Part shown: one piece after another, positions 18,817 through 30,969 of the stretch
Layout: the number at the start of each line of letters is the position of its first letter
How positions within the stretch are numbered: position 1 is the first letter of the stretch
Source of the DNA: Sycobia sp. Sy_11
Lineage: Eukaryota > Arthropoda > Insecta > Hymenoptera > Epichrysomallidae
Direction: 5' to 3'
Assembly: GCA_018907035.1 (NCBI GenBank)
Contig: JACCIC010000123.1
Span: 1,439,501-1,503,500 of the forward strand
DNA length: 64,000 nucleotides
Position numbers and translations under genes: made by a program
The notes under the pieces: generated by a model
What the model was told of the DNA's origin: nothing
What the model saw: only the letters and a program-made list of their open reading frames with translations
Database searches by the model: none

Positions 18817-19130
18817 TGAGCTGGCCTGGTATTAATACTTTAAGCGGACTTCTTTGAATTGATGTTCTTGATTCAAGACGCCACCTAGTGGCCGCTGGTG
18901 AAACTGATTGTTAAAACCATTAACTTAATTTATTGATAAAAGTAAAATGATTTTCGATAAAAAACATAGCCTATGTCCTTCCCAAGATAATATAGAATCT
19001 ATATGTCAAATTTCAGAACAATCGGTTCAGTAGTTTTTTCGGTTATCCTGTAAAAACAAAGACGCGCGTCTTGAATCACGAACATCAACTCAATGTAGTC
19101 GGCTTAAAGTATTAATACCAGTCCAGCTCA
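18817..19130. mobile_element. Non-autonomous element with ~60-bp terminal inverted repeats
   Basis: The left end reads tgagctggcctggtattaat… and the reverse complement of the right end reads tgagctggactggtattaat…. The match continues inward through actttaagc and ttgatgttc to gattcaagacgc. The 314-bp element has no ORF. The centre contains tgtcaaatttcagaacaatc followed by ggttcagtag, a motif that is widespread in insect repeats in my experience. No clear target duplication could be read. It is MITE-like, superfamily unknown. Confidence 0.7.
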
Positions 19131-19297
19131 ATGTGAATGTTCATATACAACTTTGGGATTGGTATCCTAAAGAAGGTGTGACGTTAGTCAGTATTACCTT
19201 TTTTGTTCTTCAGGTTAATCTGACATTACTCTCATACCTTATGGATATCTTTTGATTTTTGTAAATTTTATTTTCTCTTATGTGGGAAAATATGCCT

Positions 19298-19372
19298 CTA
19301 TCTCTCTCTCTCTCTCTGTCTCTCTCTCTGTCTCTCTCTCCCTCTCTCTCTCCCTCTCTTTCTTTCTCGGTT
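19298..19372. repeat. (CT)n microsatellite
   Basis: Runs of tctctctc with interruptions. Confidence 0.9.
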
Positions 19373-19799
19373 TTCTCTTATAAAATGGTTTTGTATACCA
19401 AATCATACTGAACATAATTTGTGACGAAAAATTATATTTTTCTTTTTATATATTCTATTAACTTCAGAATTGTGACAAGAGATAATGTTTTTTTTAGTTC
19501 GAACAAAAGAAATGGTGGCAAAATAGGATTCTTTACCAACAACCTTGACACTATATATATTCATATATAAAATATATCGTCACTTCTGCATAAAAAGGAA
19601 ATATCCATCGTCTGCGTAAAAAATATGCTATTCGTTATACCATTTTGCTTGAATTTCAGTTGGCATCACTACGAAAATATTCACGGTATATAATTGATAA
19701 AAAAAATATATAGAAATAGTAATATGTATTGTATGTACATTATATTGTACATATTTTATATACACATTTTAAATACAGTTTCTACTGTGAAATGTTGTA

Positions 19800-20660
19800 T
19801 TGGCGTGTACGGGCGGTCGATTACGATATTCCGTTGCCTCAAGACGATTTCTATAGGCAGTTGTGTGTTCAGATGATAGAATACGATGTCCAGGTGTCTC
19901 TGGGCGATTTCTACGGGGAATATTGTGCTTAGTTGATAGAAAACGAGATCCAGGTATGAGGAAATCAAATTCTATGGAAAGATTCGCGTTGGGACAGTAA
20001 AATACGATATCTAGGTCTTTCCGAACGACTTCTACGGGGAATATTGTGTTTAGTCGTTCGGAAGCGATGCTAGCTTTCTCGGGACGACTTCTACGGGGAG
20101 TATCGTGTTTAGTTGGTAGGAAACGATGTTTAGATATGTCGAGATAACTTCTAGGGGGAGTTGCATGTTCGGATCATCGAATGCGATTTCCAGGTTTTTG
20201 GAACGAATTCTACCTGGAATTTCGTGTTCGGGCGGTAGAAGACGATGTCCAGATATGACGGCACAATTTCTACGTTATGTATCCTATTTAGTGGATAGGA
20301 AACGATGTTCAGGTAGGTCGGGACAACTTCTATGGGAAGTTTCGGGTTCGGATGATAGAATGCGATTTCCAGGTGTTTTTGAACGACTTCTACGGGGAAT
20401 TTCGTGTATAGCTCGTGGGAAACCAAATCCAGGTATGCCAGTACGACTTCTATGAAGAGATTCGTATTCTATCATTCGAACACGCACACTCCTATTACGA
20501 GTCATCCCGGGATACATGGATATCATATTCTACCTCCCCAACACAAAACTCTGTATAGCAGTCGTTCCGTGACATGTCCTATATTCCGAACATGACAATC
20601 TCCGAAAACATTGTCTTGAAAGACTTGGACATCATGTTCTACTGCTTAAACTCGAAAGTA
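19800..20660. repeat. Minisatellite, ~60-bp monomer, with orientation switch
   Basis: About eleven diverged monomers of 59-62 bp run from 19800 to ~20468, each with a block like acgacttctacggggaa, then tgtgttcggatgatagaa, then acgatgtccagg. Two monomer types can be seen: one with gttcggatgatagaatgcg, one with gtttagttgatagaaaacg. From ~20469 to ~20660 further monomers are reverse-complemented (tctatcattcgaacacg, catgatgtccaag on the minus strand). No TE motif is attached. Possibly a satellite fragment. Confidence 0.8.
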
Positions 20661-20690
20661 CAATTTTCTTCATCCAAGCCATATTTAATA

Positions 20691-20694
<4 letters not shown>

Positions 20695-20741
<47 letters not shown>
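20695..20741. repeat. (AT)n microsatellite
   Basis: About 23 AT units, shortly after the minisatellite. Confidence 0.9.
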
Positions 20742-20744
<3 letters not shown>

Positions 20745-20925
20745 ATAAAATGGTCGGCAAAAGATTAACTTTTTGAAGTGGACGCTACATTGAAGCAGCT
20801 TTTTATACAGAAGCGACAATAGGTAAATTACGGTCAATTATTTATACAAATATAGATTTGTATATATAAGAGTACTTTTTACTTAGATATTATTGAATTG
20901 TTTATGAAATCAGTTAAATTATTAT

Positions 20926-20955
20926 CTCGGGCGAAGCCGAGTCGGGAGATGCTAG
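20926..20955 (+). mobile_element. Putative Helitron 3' terminus
   Basis: Hairpin CTCGG-gcgaag-CCGAG (20926-20941), ten bases, then CTAG (20952-20955) followed by T. This is the hallmark of a Helitron 3' end (subterminal hairpin, then CTRR, inserted before T). The matching 5' TC end was not identified, so the element's extent is unknown. An (AT)n run follows. Confidence 0.45.
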
Positions 20956-20974
20956 TATATATATATATATATAT

Positions 20975-22040
20975 GAACGTCCATAGAAATGTAAGAATGC
21001 AATATGGAGATTTGAGAGGTGCGAAACGTTCGAGCTTGAGCCAATAGATAAATGAAAATATAATAGGAAAGTAATCGTTCTTAAATAAATATTTTTCTAA
21101 CCTGAAGGATGTATTTAATATTGATGTAGACATAAATGTTATTACGTACGCAGATTTAATATTTATATACGCGCTAAAAAATTGTTATTAGATAAATCGT
21201 TTTTTATGATAATTAAAACCGATGAAAAATCAAAAATTTTAAATATGTCCATTTAGCTGTTTTACAAGACAGTCTTTTAGAAAACACACACTTTTCGGAG
21301 GAAATCAGAGTTTCGAGTGGTCACAAGATGCAATTGATGCATTGGAGTTGCTAATTGTATACACATCTCTATTAGACAAAATGGATATGAAAAAGCAGTG
21401 TGGAAAGAATATATAATTTTTAGTTCAGTTCAAATGTGAAGTTTCATAAAACAATTATTATTTTGTAAAGCAAAAAGCATATGATAGTGTTTTGATCATA
21501 CTGAATTTTATATAAGGAGTAAGTACAGCTCCTATATTATTATATTATATTATAAATATTTTAATTTATATCAAGCGAATCGACAATAGTTTATACATTC
21601 GTATATAATGTTATGTATGTGTATATGAAGTTTTAATCGAGCTAACCAAGGTAATTTTTTATCACTTGAGGGAGTCTCCAATCATCAGATATACAGTGTG
21701 TGCACTCTGCATAAATTAAATTTCCGGTATTAACTCAAATTCACACGAATTTTAAAATAATTTCAAAAAACAATAAAATTATATTATTTATTAAATTATT
21801 TATTTTATAAATAAATAAAATAGTATCTTTAATTAATTACCAATTAAACAGGTATAAGATAACAGAACATAATATTTTTGAAGGTCTTGCATCAGTAATG
21901 TTGTCATAATTTGAGCAGTGAAAATTATTTTTAAATACATATGTATTTTTGACTTTGATATAAGTTATTTCTCGCAGTTAGGCATTACTTCAGGGAGGGG
22001 ACCAGAATGTTCGCTTTTGGGCGCCACCAGATCCCAACAA
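20975..22040. other. AT-rich, no recognised feature
   Basis: No gene or well-supported repeat is seen. Confidence 0.5.
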
Positions 22041-22044
22041 AATA

Positions 22045-23060
22045 GAAGAATCTAGGAAAGGTCTGCCTTCTTCCGTCTAAGGATATCCTCGACGAAATAG
22101 GCCACCCTACCCCATGTCTCCTGGCTGGAGAGCATCAGGGGGACGATGCCTACCGGGGTAAGCCTTTCAGCATCTTCCCCCAGTAGCGCCCTCTGCTGCT
22201 CCCACTGCCCGCACACAAAAAATACATGATGGTCATCGTCTTTTGCGGATTCGCAGTATGTACAACCTGGATCCGCGACTTTGCCCATCTTGTGCAAGTA
22301 CGCGCGGAAGTACCTACGACCGGTCAACATCTGGCTGAGATAGTAATTTACTTCCCCGTGCTGCCGACCGATCTCGGATCCACCTGAGTTATAAGACTGG
22401 CGGTCCAACTTCCGTGCGTATCTTGCTCCCACCTCTTCTGCCAGTAAGCCAGCGAATGCTCTCTGGCTTGCTGCTTCGCTTCGGCTTAGCGAAGTGTCCT
22501 CTTTAGAGAGCTCATTTCCTCTGTACAGCCGCCATGCGCCTGCGATACTTTTCATACTGCAGCGAATCGGCCCAGACTTCAGCACCGCAAAGCATGACGC
22601 ACTCAGCAGCTTGCTGCGTTGACCATGACCCTGCAAAGGGAGGCCGCCACTACTGCCGTCTTGTCCGCCGACCTCCGAATATGTTCCCAGAAGGTGAGCT
22701 TCGTATTTAACATCACTCTGAGGTACTTGACAGATGCCTTGGTGAGGACTGACATCTCCGCAATACTTAACGGCTGCACTCTGGGGATGCACTTCTTCGT
22801 AATGAGCACAATCTCAGTTTTCACTTCCACTAGTTACAGCCCGTGATCACCCATCCAATGGCGAATTCTGCCCATGGTCTGATCAAGGCGTGTCTGTGTC
22901 AGCGTCATATTGCTCGCAATAATAACAGCTGCCACATCATCCGCAAACCCCATCAGCGAGCAGTCTTCCGGCATGTCTAACTGGAGGATCCCGTCATAGA
23001 AAAGAAAAATTCCATAGATCGGTACTCAGGATAGAGCCTTAGGCCGTGCCACACGTTAGC
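22045..23060 (-). pseudogene. R1-like non-LTR retrotransposon relic, RT end and Zn knuckle
   Basis: On the minus strand the end of a reverse transcriptase is readable at about 23005-22846, with the catalytic GFADDVAAVIIASN. It is followed after a stop by the connection region (YLRVMLNTKLTFWEH, 22830-22603), then in another frame a C-terminal region (to 22052) with LTGRRYFRAYLHKMGK and the CCHC-type CTYCES…DDHHVFFVCGQW. The FADD box and DD-x-H-V-x-F-x-C motif are typical of the R1 and related clades. It is truncated at the 5' side near 23060 and followed by a PLE terminal fragment. Confidence 0.8.
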
Positions 23061-23129
23061 TCTTTTCGCTTAGAGCCCTCTGCCGTTTCCTACAGAATGG
23101 ACCTGTTCTTCAAATATTCTCCGATGATA

Positions 23130-23305
23130 TATTATTTTTATTTTTAATTTTGAATATAATTTATTGGAGTAATAAGTTTTATTTCAGATTCTACGGGGAT
23201 GAATATAAACAATATGATACTCTGACTGTCATTATTTTAGTTAATATATTATATTATAAAGACTGTAAGACCAATAAAAATATTTATTAATTTAATACAT
23301 TTTGT
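23130..23305 (+). repeat. PLE subfamily C terminal fragment
   Basis: Same type as 15120-15350: ttatttcag/attctacggggatg, ctctgactgtcattattttag, gactgtaagaccaataaaaatatttatt. No hammerhead or ORF. It ends at the same 3' point as other PLE copies. Confidence 0.7.
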
Positions 23306-24674
23306 TATAATACTTCATATATCTCATGCTATTTGGAATTACGCGCGCATTGCCTTTTCGAACATCGTCTGTCAGCTCGCTTATACGGCAGACATTGTAC
23401 TTCTGGCAAACATAATAAGGGAAGATCGTTAACGCTCATGGGCTACACTGCAGTAAAAAAATTCGACTGAAAACGAGGGCCTCTGGTGGCCAAAGCGAGA
23501 TACCGACCGTTTCGTGGGATATTCCAAATGTTATTTATGAGCTCGTGCGATGGTGCGATCGAGGGGGGGACTGTTTTTGGAGCATGCGGAGGGAAAGCTT
23601 GGTGACAATAGGCTCGAAGCGGGGTGCAATAAAAGATGAGCGATATTTATCAACCTAATACACACGCGCACACACACGCACATACATACACACAGATATA
23701 GCAGCAGTTAGCAAGCAGCTCAACAGTTTCAAACCTGTGTCAACTTTAAGGAAAACTGGCTATTTCATAAAAGTGTATTTATTTCAGTCCAACAAATATT
23801 CATTTAAATTCTATTTACTTGAAACAAAAACATACATATTTAAAATGAACGAATATTTTGTAATTTTTAAAGAATCGTCTGTTTGAAATAAACAGTTAGG
23901 TTTATTTGAAGAGCAAACAATATTTGTTACGTTACAAATAATTTTAAATGATTAGAATTTCTAATACACAATACTTGCCTTATTTTATACTTTTGTATAA
24001 AGTAAATATAAAGTATGTTTTAGTCGTGTAAGTAATTTTTAAAATTAAGATTTTTAGTGCTGAAGAGTACACCAATCATGGTTCAGAGTTTAGTCATTGT
24101 CCCGGCTTCTTAACTTAACTTAACATTGAGACAATATTATTGGCCATTGTCAGAAATTAATTAAAAGCTGATAATTATAGACTGTAAACTTTTCCAAAAA
24201 ATATTTGATTGCTTTTTATATTTTTGGAGTATGATATCAAAATCATATATAATCATATTTGACACGTAACTATCTCGAACGGAGGAGTCAGAGAAAGGGA
24301 AATAGAGAGAAAGAGAGAGAGAGAGAGAGCGAGAGGGAGAGGGGAGAAAAGAAAAATCCAAGGAGATTAACATAGATTACTCGATGTTAGTGGGTCTTGC
24401 CATACCATGCACCCGCGAGTTTCCTCTATACTGTTTCGTCTCTTTCTCTGACATGCTCTCAATGTTTATTACCTGCCCATCTGCACGCATGTTGTACGAG
24501 GCCTAGCAGGCAGCTACCGATATATATACAACTAGCTATGTTACCATTATTTTGTTTTTTTTTTGTTAAATTTGCAATAAAAAATATCTTATCATCCAAT
24601 CCTGACCGAATAGAATACGTATTAAAAATTTGAAGGCGATCAGTTTATTTTTAGTAGTTTTGGCGCCTATAAAA
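23306..24674. other. AT-rich with a dispersed repeat and microsatellites
   Basis: No gene. At about 23805-23945 lies a segment (ctatttacttgaaacaaaaa…catacatattt…gaatattttgtaa) that recurs with mismatches at 28798-28930 and, inverted, around 43290-43350. A CA-rich run is at 23658-23700 and a GA-rich run at 24300-24350. Confidence 0.5.
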
Positions 24675-24687
24675 TGCTAGCAATGTT
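24675..24687. repeat. Target-site duplication, left (13 bp)
   Basis: TGCTAGCAATGTT, exact match at 25165-25177. Confidence 0.85.
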
Positions 24688-25164
24688 AATAAATATTTTT
24701 TTTATTGGTCTTACAGTCCAATCAATTCCATCCAAAAATAAAATAAAATAAAAATAAAAATAAAATAAAAATAAAAAATAAAAATAATAATAAAAATAAA
24801 ATAAAATAATAATAAAAATAAAAAATAAGAAATAAAAATAAAAATAATAAAAATAAAATAAAAAAATAAAAATTAAAAATAAAAATTAAATTAAAAATTA
24901 AATTAAAATTATAATGACAGTCAGACTGTCCTTGTTTACATTCACCCCCGTAGACTAATCTGAAAATAAAATATTAGCTGAAAAAATTCTTTGTTAGTAA
25001 AGTGCAGTCTGACTGTCCCCAACACCCTTACCTAATTGAAGACTTGTCCAACGTTTCGAGCTCGCTACGGCTCCTCATCAGGGACTAATCTAAACCTTAT
25101 ATTCTAATCTATATATACCCATCCCCACCATCAAATTTCGTAAATTAAATATAAATTCCCCCTT
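24688..25164 (-). mobile_element. 5'-truncated PLE family A copy (pseudo-LTR only)
   Basis: A 477-bp insertion holding only the terminal repeat on the minus strand: from the post-ORF ggggg aatttatatt through TATA-like box, hammerhead, intron-like segment, palindromic motif and a long A-rich tract, ending at …atatttatt. Exact 13-bp duplications flank it. This defines the 3' end of the element and the duplication length. Confidence 0.85.
25046..25085 (-). ncRNA. Type I hammerhead ribozyme (truncated PLE)
   Basis: Same 40-nt sequence as the family A copies, with all core bases intact. Confidence 0.85.
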
Positions 25165-25177
25165 TGCTAGCAATGTT
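25165..25177. repeat. Target-site duplication, right (13 bp)
   Basis: Exact repeat of 24675-24687. Confidence 0.85.
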
Positions 25178-26870
25178 GATCATTATTCTTTGAATGTTAA
25201 GATAATTTTGTCAAAGCGATTTTGTTATAATATAAATATTTTTGTTAAACAGGGAAACATTACATATTAAATATAATACATTAACTATTTTAAGTAAGAA
25301 GTAAAAAGACAACATAAAGTTATGGATTCAAAATACATAAACATATAGTTATTGCAATTAGACTATGTAGACCATAAAATATATATTCTTTTTAGTTCTG
25401 AATATATAAAAGATAGAAGTTATTTAATTATGAACTTCAGACAAAGAATGCGATCAATTAATTTTGTTTCTGAAAACGTGCAAATTAGTGAAACGTACAG
25501 GATTTTTTAAGACATTTTTAAACATAATAATATTAATAACTGATGAAAATATCTTATTTATTTTTATTAATTTAAATACATACTGTTTTAATTATACAAA
25601 TAGTTTATTCAAATACCATTAGTAAACCAGTTATTCAAAATAAGTAATTTATATATTTAAAATACTGAAATTTTGAAATGCAGTAAAATTTTTTTTGATG
25701 TATGAAAACTAAAAATTTGTTTTAAAAAATTCGATTCTTCATTTGAAAAATATTTATTTGTTTTAAAGAAATATTTTTTAAATATAATTTTTTTATATTT
25801 TGTATAATTAAAACAAAATATAAAATAGAACTGTAGTATCTTAATTTATTAGACCGTTATTTTCGTAATATTCAACTATGTAAATGTACACTATATATTT
25901 ATATTGCAATAAAGAATAAATATATTTTCATATTTTTCTTATGTATTATATATATTAAAACTTCTAATAGTATAATAAACTTTGATGGTTTCACGATTAA
26001 TTTTTTAAAAATTTTTTTATCAGTTCATGCTTGCAGTAAGATCGCTGCGATATAATGGCGATCGTGGATAAACTTCAGAAAAACGAACATAACGGATTCG
26101 CCAATTTTTGATTTCAAATTATTAAACGAAATTTAATTTTCATGTGAAAAACTATAAAGACATAGCGATTCAAAGATATCTCAGACGATAGTAAAATTTA
26201 AAAAAAAATAGAAAACGTTATACATCTGATTAAAATGTAATTTTTTTGAATTTGTCTTTACTAACAGTATTTTTTGAGAAAATTGTATACGAAGGTACCT
26301 CTGCTGAGTATATGTGAGGAATCGTTTAGGAATCCTCGAGAAGGAATTGTTGAATTTTTATCCAGAAATATTGTTTGCACTAGAAGCAGTATAGAACAAA
26401 CAATATATATTTTAATGAGCTCTAGGATTTTGGTTTTTAATATGTTGCAACTTTTTTTGTTTTCTAAGAGAAATTCAAGAAATTATTAGCTATATAGAAT
26501 TTTCGTGGATTTAGGAATAAATGTTCACTTTCCGTAGAAAGCTGTTCCGATATTCGTAATGAGCTCTCTAAAAATCATAAATATTGAGACAAATAGGGCG
26601 GGGGAGACGGTCACACCACTGACAATGTTTCAGGGGGCCCTAAGATAGGATTCTTGACTTTTTTTGCAGAAATATCATAGGTAAAATTATCTATAGGTAA
26701 AATATTTTTAAACATAGGGTATTTTTGACACATACATTAATTAACTATTTGATAAGTCGATTGCGTTACTAAATCGTCAACGAACTGCAAAAATATAACT
26801 AAAATAAAACTATGATTAAAACGGGTCGCATTGAAATTATTTTAATAATATTTTGAATTTGAATGTTATT
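25178..26870. other. AT-rich, no recognised feature
   Basis: Long AT-rich stretch without a supported open frame or repeat. Confidence 0.5.
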
Positions 26871-26879
26871 TAACCTGAG

Positions 26880-27935
26880 AAAATCTCCACCAGGGATTGA
26901 CACCTTGTCGCGTGCCTCTTGTAGGCCGGTGTGGAGGTTTGTCTGGGGATCCAAGCGGCTGACCCGATAATGGTCTGGGAGAATGCGACCCTGCGAAAAG
27001 GTGCTGATGCAGCAGACTGCCTCTCGGGCGCCAGAGTAACCACTCCTGCGGGATCCTTGAATAAGGCACCCGCGTAGGTCTCTCTCGCAGCCGGAGCTGG
27101 ACCTCGGGACTCTCAAAAACAGCCAGGCGAATACCCCAGAGACCAAGGGCAATCCCCCATTGCTTTCGAAAGGAGGCACAATGGGTAGTATATCCAAACC
27201 CCAAACCCAAGGTGGGAGCCATCGTGCTGAAGGGTACCGACTTGGCCGCTGGGGTAGTAACGGTTGCAAACGATGCCTCGGAAATACCGGGCAACCTTCT
27301 CGAGTATTCAGCCTTACTGGCACATGCGGGGCTCTGTGTTCGCGGACGTTTATTTCCCTAGCTACTCGTGAGATTTTTATGGATAAAACTGTAGAACCTA
27401 AGAATAGTGAAAGCGAGGCCCGGGAGGATACAACGACCCGAGGACATCAATAGGAGCTACTGGTCAAGTGGGTAAGGAGGACGCAGCTCCAGGCATCAAG
27501 CGTGGAGTGGTTGTGACCCCTGAAACACTAACCAGTGCAGAAGGAGGCAGTACTGCCCCCAAGAAAAAGAGGCTGTGTGGCTCGGCCAGGAGGAAGTTGG
27601 CCCGGCAGCAAAATGCTAGCGGGACCGGCGCCTCTGGGTCTACCACACAGGTTAAGACAGGGATGAAGAGGCGACAGGGATCTGATAAGACTCCGCCCTC
27701 GACATCCGGTATTGCTAAAAAGCAAAAGGGGGAGTGGCGGCGGCGACAACAAAGGAACCCTGCCCCCCAGGGAGGAAGGCTTGCGGGTGCCGGAATTATT
27801 ATAGCTGCCCAAAGGTCAAACCTCCTTACATGCTGAGGAGTTTGGCGGGGGTGTAGAGATTCATATCGCTAATCCAAGAATCTTGGATAGTGAAAGGTGC
27901 GATCAGGGGTCTAGGGTCGAGGGCCGCTTGCATTA
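26880..27935 (+). pseudogene. Possible non-LTR retrotransposon 5' region and ORF1 fragment
   Basis: A GC-rich island in AT-rich surroundings. The open frame 27468-27836 encodes a basic, Ser/Thr/Gly-rich segment with KKKRLCGSARRKLARQQNA and GIAKKQKGEW. This is the composition of the low-complexity start of ORF1 (Gag-like) proteins in R1/LOA-type elements, but no zinc knuckle or other diagnostic motif is present. The sequence is cut by PLE sequence at ~27940. The upstream 26880-27450 is of the same composition and may be its 5' UTR. The identification rests on composition and context. Confidence 0.35.
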
Positions 27936-27941
27936 GTGACA

Positions 27942-28373
27942 TTATGAAAAGAAATTTTCGGAAATATAACATTCAAATTTTCTTTAAAAATAGCAATAAT
28001 TTGAGTAGGTTGGTTAATAATTGCAAGGATAAGGATGATTTATGTTTAAAATCAGGAGTTGTTTATAAAATTAACTGTATGGATTGTAATAAATACTATA
28101 TGGGACAAACAGGTAGATATTTAAAAAAGAGAATTTTTTGAAAATAAATATAGTTTGTGTAGCTCACATATTACTTCCGATTTAAAGGAGTATTGTTTAA
28201 AGATTTTACATTCTTTTGATTTTGTGAATGTAGATATTTTGGAACATTGTATTAATAATAAGTATAAAAGGGAGAGTCTTGAAAGTATTCACATTTCCAG
28301 GAATCGGAATAATGTCAATTTAATGTTAGAGTTTAGTAAATTGGACAATGTTTATCATTCCTTATTCAATTGA
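27942..28373 (+). pseudogene. PLE subfamily B relic, endonuclease end
   Basis: 5'-truncated copy starting at RNFRKYNIQIFF, with the Cys linker and GIY-YIG (CNKYYMGQTGRYLKKRIF). The frame breaks at a T6 run (about 28134-28139), exactly as in the copy at 13482; the C-terminal piece resumes in another frame to the usual end. In YIG the I is M here. The downstream pseudo-LTR is complete. Confidence 0.85.
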
Positions 28374-28798
28374 TTGGTTTTGAACAATTTTTGTGGAGGG
28401 GGAACTTAGATTTAATTTACTCAATTTGGTAGTGGGGATAAGGTATATATAGATTAGAATATAAGGTTTAGTTTAGTCCCTGATGAGGAGCCGTAGCGAG
28501 CTCGAAACGTTGGACTGGATCTTCAATTAGGTAAGGGTGTTGGGGACACTCAGACTGCACTTTACTAAGAAAAAATATTTTTCAGCTCATATTTTATTTT
28601 CAGATTAGTCTAGGGGGGTGACTGTAAACAAGGACAGTCTGACTGTCATTATAATTTTTAATTTAATTTTTATTTTTATTTTTATTATTTTTGTGTATTG
28701 ATGTATTAATGTTAATGTAGATATATACTGATATTGTTACGTATTGTTTTCGATTGATTTGATTGGACTGTAAGACCAATTAAAACAATATTTATTAA
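28374..28798 (+). repeat. PLE subfamily B pseudo-LTR
   Basis: Tatatatag box at 28445, intact hammerhead, donor GTAAGG, branch site altered to TACTAAG, two CAG acceptors, ggacagtctgactgtc, gtgtattgatgtattaatgtt, and gtaagaccaat terminus. Confidence 0.75.
28476..28515 (+). ncRNA. Type I hammerhead ribozyme (subfamily B)
   Basis: GUCC-CUGAUGA-stem II-GAAACGUU-GGAC with every core base retained, despite the decayed ORF beside it. Predicted cleavage between 28511 and 28512. Confidence 0.85.
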
Positions 28799-30360
28799 TT
28801 TCTATTTATTTGAAACAAAAATATACATATTTCAAACGAGTGAATATTCTGTAAATTTGAGTAAACTATATTTTTGAAAGCAGCAATTAGGTTTATTTGA
28901 ATAGATAAAATTTCATAGAAAAAATATATTTCTTACATTACACTAAAGCAATCAAAAATAATAAATATTTCTTGAATTTTTGTAAACAGAATTACATGTA
29001 CGTGAAATATAAAACTAAATAAATAGATGTTGGAAAATACTATACTGAAAAAAAGAATTTCTTGATTCGAGAAATTTATGCGATTGTTCTGCACGAAGTA
29101 AATATTTTCTTTAACTGTAAGTATGCGCATAAACTTGAACCAAAGTAAGTCATTACTAAAATAAAGCTTATATTTTCTAAATAGCAGGACGCAAATATTG
29201 GGAATTAAATGAATATTTCCTTATCTAAACAAAATATTTTCTTGAACCAATAAGTTCAATTTTAAAATCAGGAAAATAAATTCTTGCATTAATTAAATAG
29301 CTCCTAGATTTTTGTCAAGATTTTCTAGAAAATGGGTGTCTGAAATTGGAAATTAAATAAATATTTTCTTATCTAAAGAAATATTTTCTTGAACCAATAA
29401 CTGAAGATTTTGAATAAAACAATTTAATTTATTTGATTCAAGCCGACAAAATTAAGTGAATATATACTTGGATTAAGAATTTTAATACTTCACTCGAGAA
29501 ATTGAATTTAAAATAAAGAATTCGATTCCCATCTTGAAAGCAATAATTACTTGAAATACGTTTTTATTTTCTAGAAACATGAAAATTCGAGTATGTTAAA
29601 TGTTTAAAAGTAGTGCATCTAAAACAAAAGATGGCGGGTGAAGAGTTCAGTAACGTATACTTGCTTAAAAACTTTGAAATATTTCTTAAAAATAAACCAT
29701 GATTTTGAAACTTTTTGATATTAGATATATTATATTAAACAAATTTAGATAATCTAGATATTTTCTTAAATGTAATTTTCTTAGGTATATGAAGCTGAAA
29801 AATAATTATTTTTTGTATTATTCTATATCACTGAAGAAATATCTGCTAATATCAAGTAAATATTAATGTGCCTTTAAGAATTATTTCTGAAATTAAAATT
29901 AAAATATCATAATTAATTTCTTAGATCGTAAAATAAGTTGATTAAAATAGGAAAACCAGAATCTAAAAAATTCCTTCATTAAGAACTTATTTGCTTGAAA
30001 TAAAACGACAGAAGCTAGATATTTTACAACATCCGTTCAACTAAACTGAATGAGTTATGATTTCTCGAATTCAGCTAAAAAGTAAGAAATTACTTACCTA
30101 GAATGCCTCATATTCTTTCTTATTGCTGATTCACGCAAAAATTATTTTCTTAAATGTAGAGATTATTTATCACCCTAAAAAACAAATGAAGCGTCTATAG
30201 TGACAGAATATATTTTTACCACCACCCAATAGTTTACTCTAGCATCCGTCTCTATGGTTTTTATAGATATATTATTAGATCTATGGTTGAAATATATCCA
30301 AGGGTATACACAATTATATATCTTTATAACATAATTTTTAAATTATCTAATATATTATAT

Positions 30361-30366
<6 letters not shown>

Positions 30367-30403
<37 letters not shown>
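30367..30403. repeat. (AT)n microsatellite
   Basis: About 18 AT units. Confidence 0.9.
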
Positions 30404-30408
<5 letters not shown>

Positions 30409-30911
30409 ATTATATACTATATTTCGTATAATATATTTATATTATATATTTTTTTAACTATATAAAAAAAATTTTTTTTTTTGATTGACGAGTCCCGCGT
30501 CCGGCCCACTTAGCGGTGACTAATGCGCAGACCTACTTTTCGAGGGATCAGCTGTGGACTGTGACCCACTCCTAGTCTAACGGGCAGAAAAACCGAAAAA
30601 AAACTCTCTGTGTGCTTCGAAGTCTAATCAAGCAATAATGAAGTCTCCTCTTCCCGCACCTTCTACCTCTCCCCTCTCTCCCCGGGTCATCTCATCTCAC
30701 TCGCTCTTTCCTGCGGCCGCGGCATATGCATTTCTCTCTCTATATATACGACGTGTGCCCGCGCATCAATTTGTGCTCTTCGTTTTTGCTCCGATCTTCA
30801 TGCTGTGTCTGAGTTCAACGACAACTCGAAAAAAGGAAAATGTCGACTAGTCGCAAATATGAACATTTTCTTCCGAGGCACCCGGGACAGAGGCCGTTGC
30901 TCATTCTGACC

Positions 30912-30916
<5 letters not shown>

Positions 30917-30967
<51 letters not shown>
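30917..30967. repeat. (AT)n microsatellite
   Basis: About 25 AT units. Confidence 0.9.

Positions 30968-30969
<2 letters not shown>

Noticed and set aside
26274..26489. Small host gene of 71 residues
   Set aside because: AT-rich background, no similarity I recognise, no splice or promoter context.
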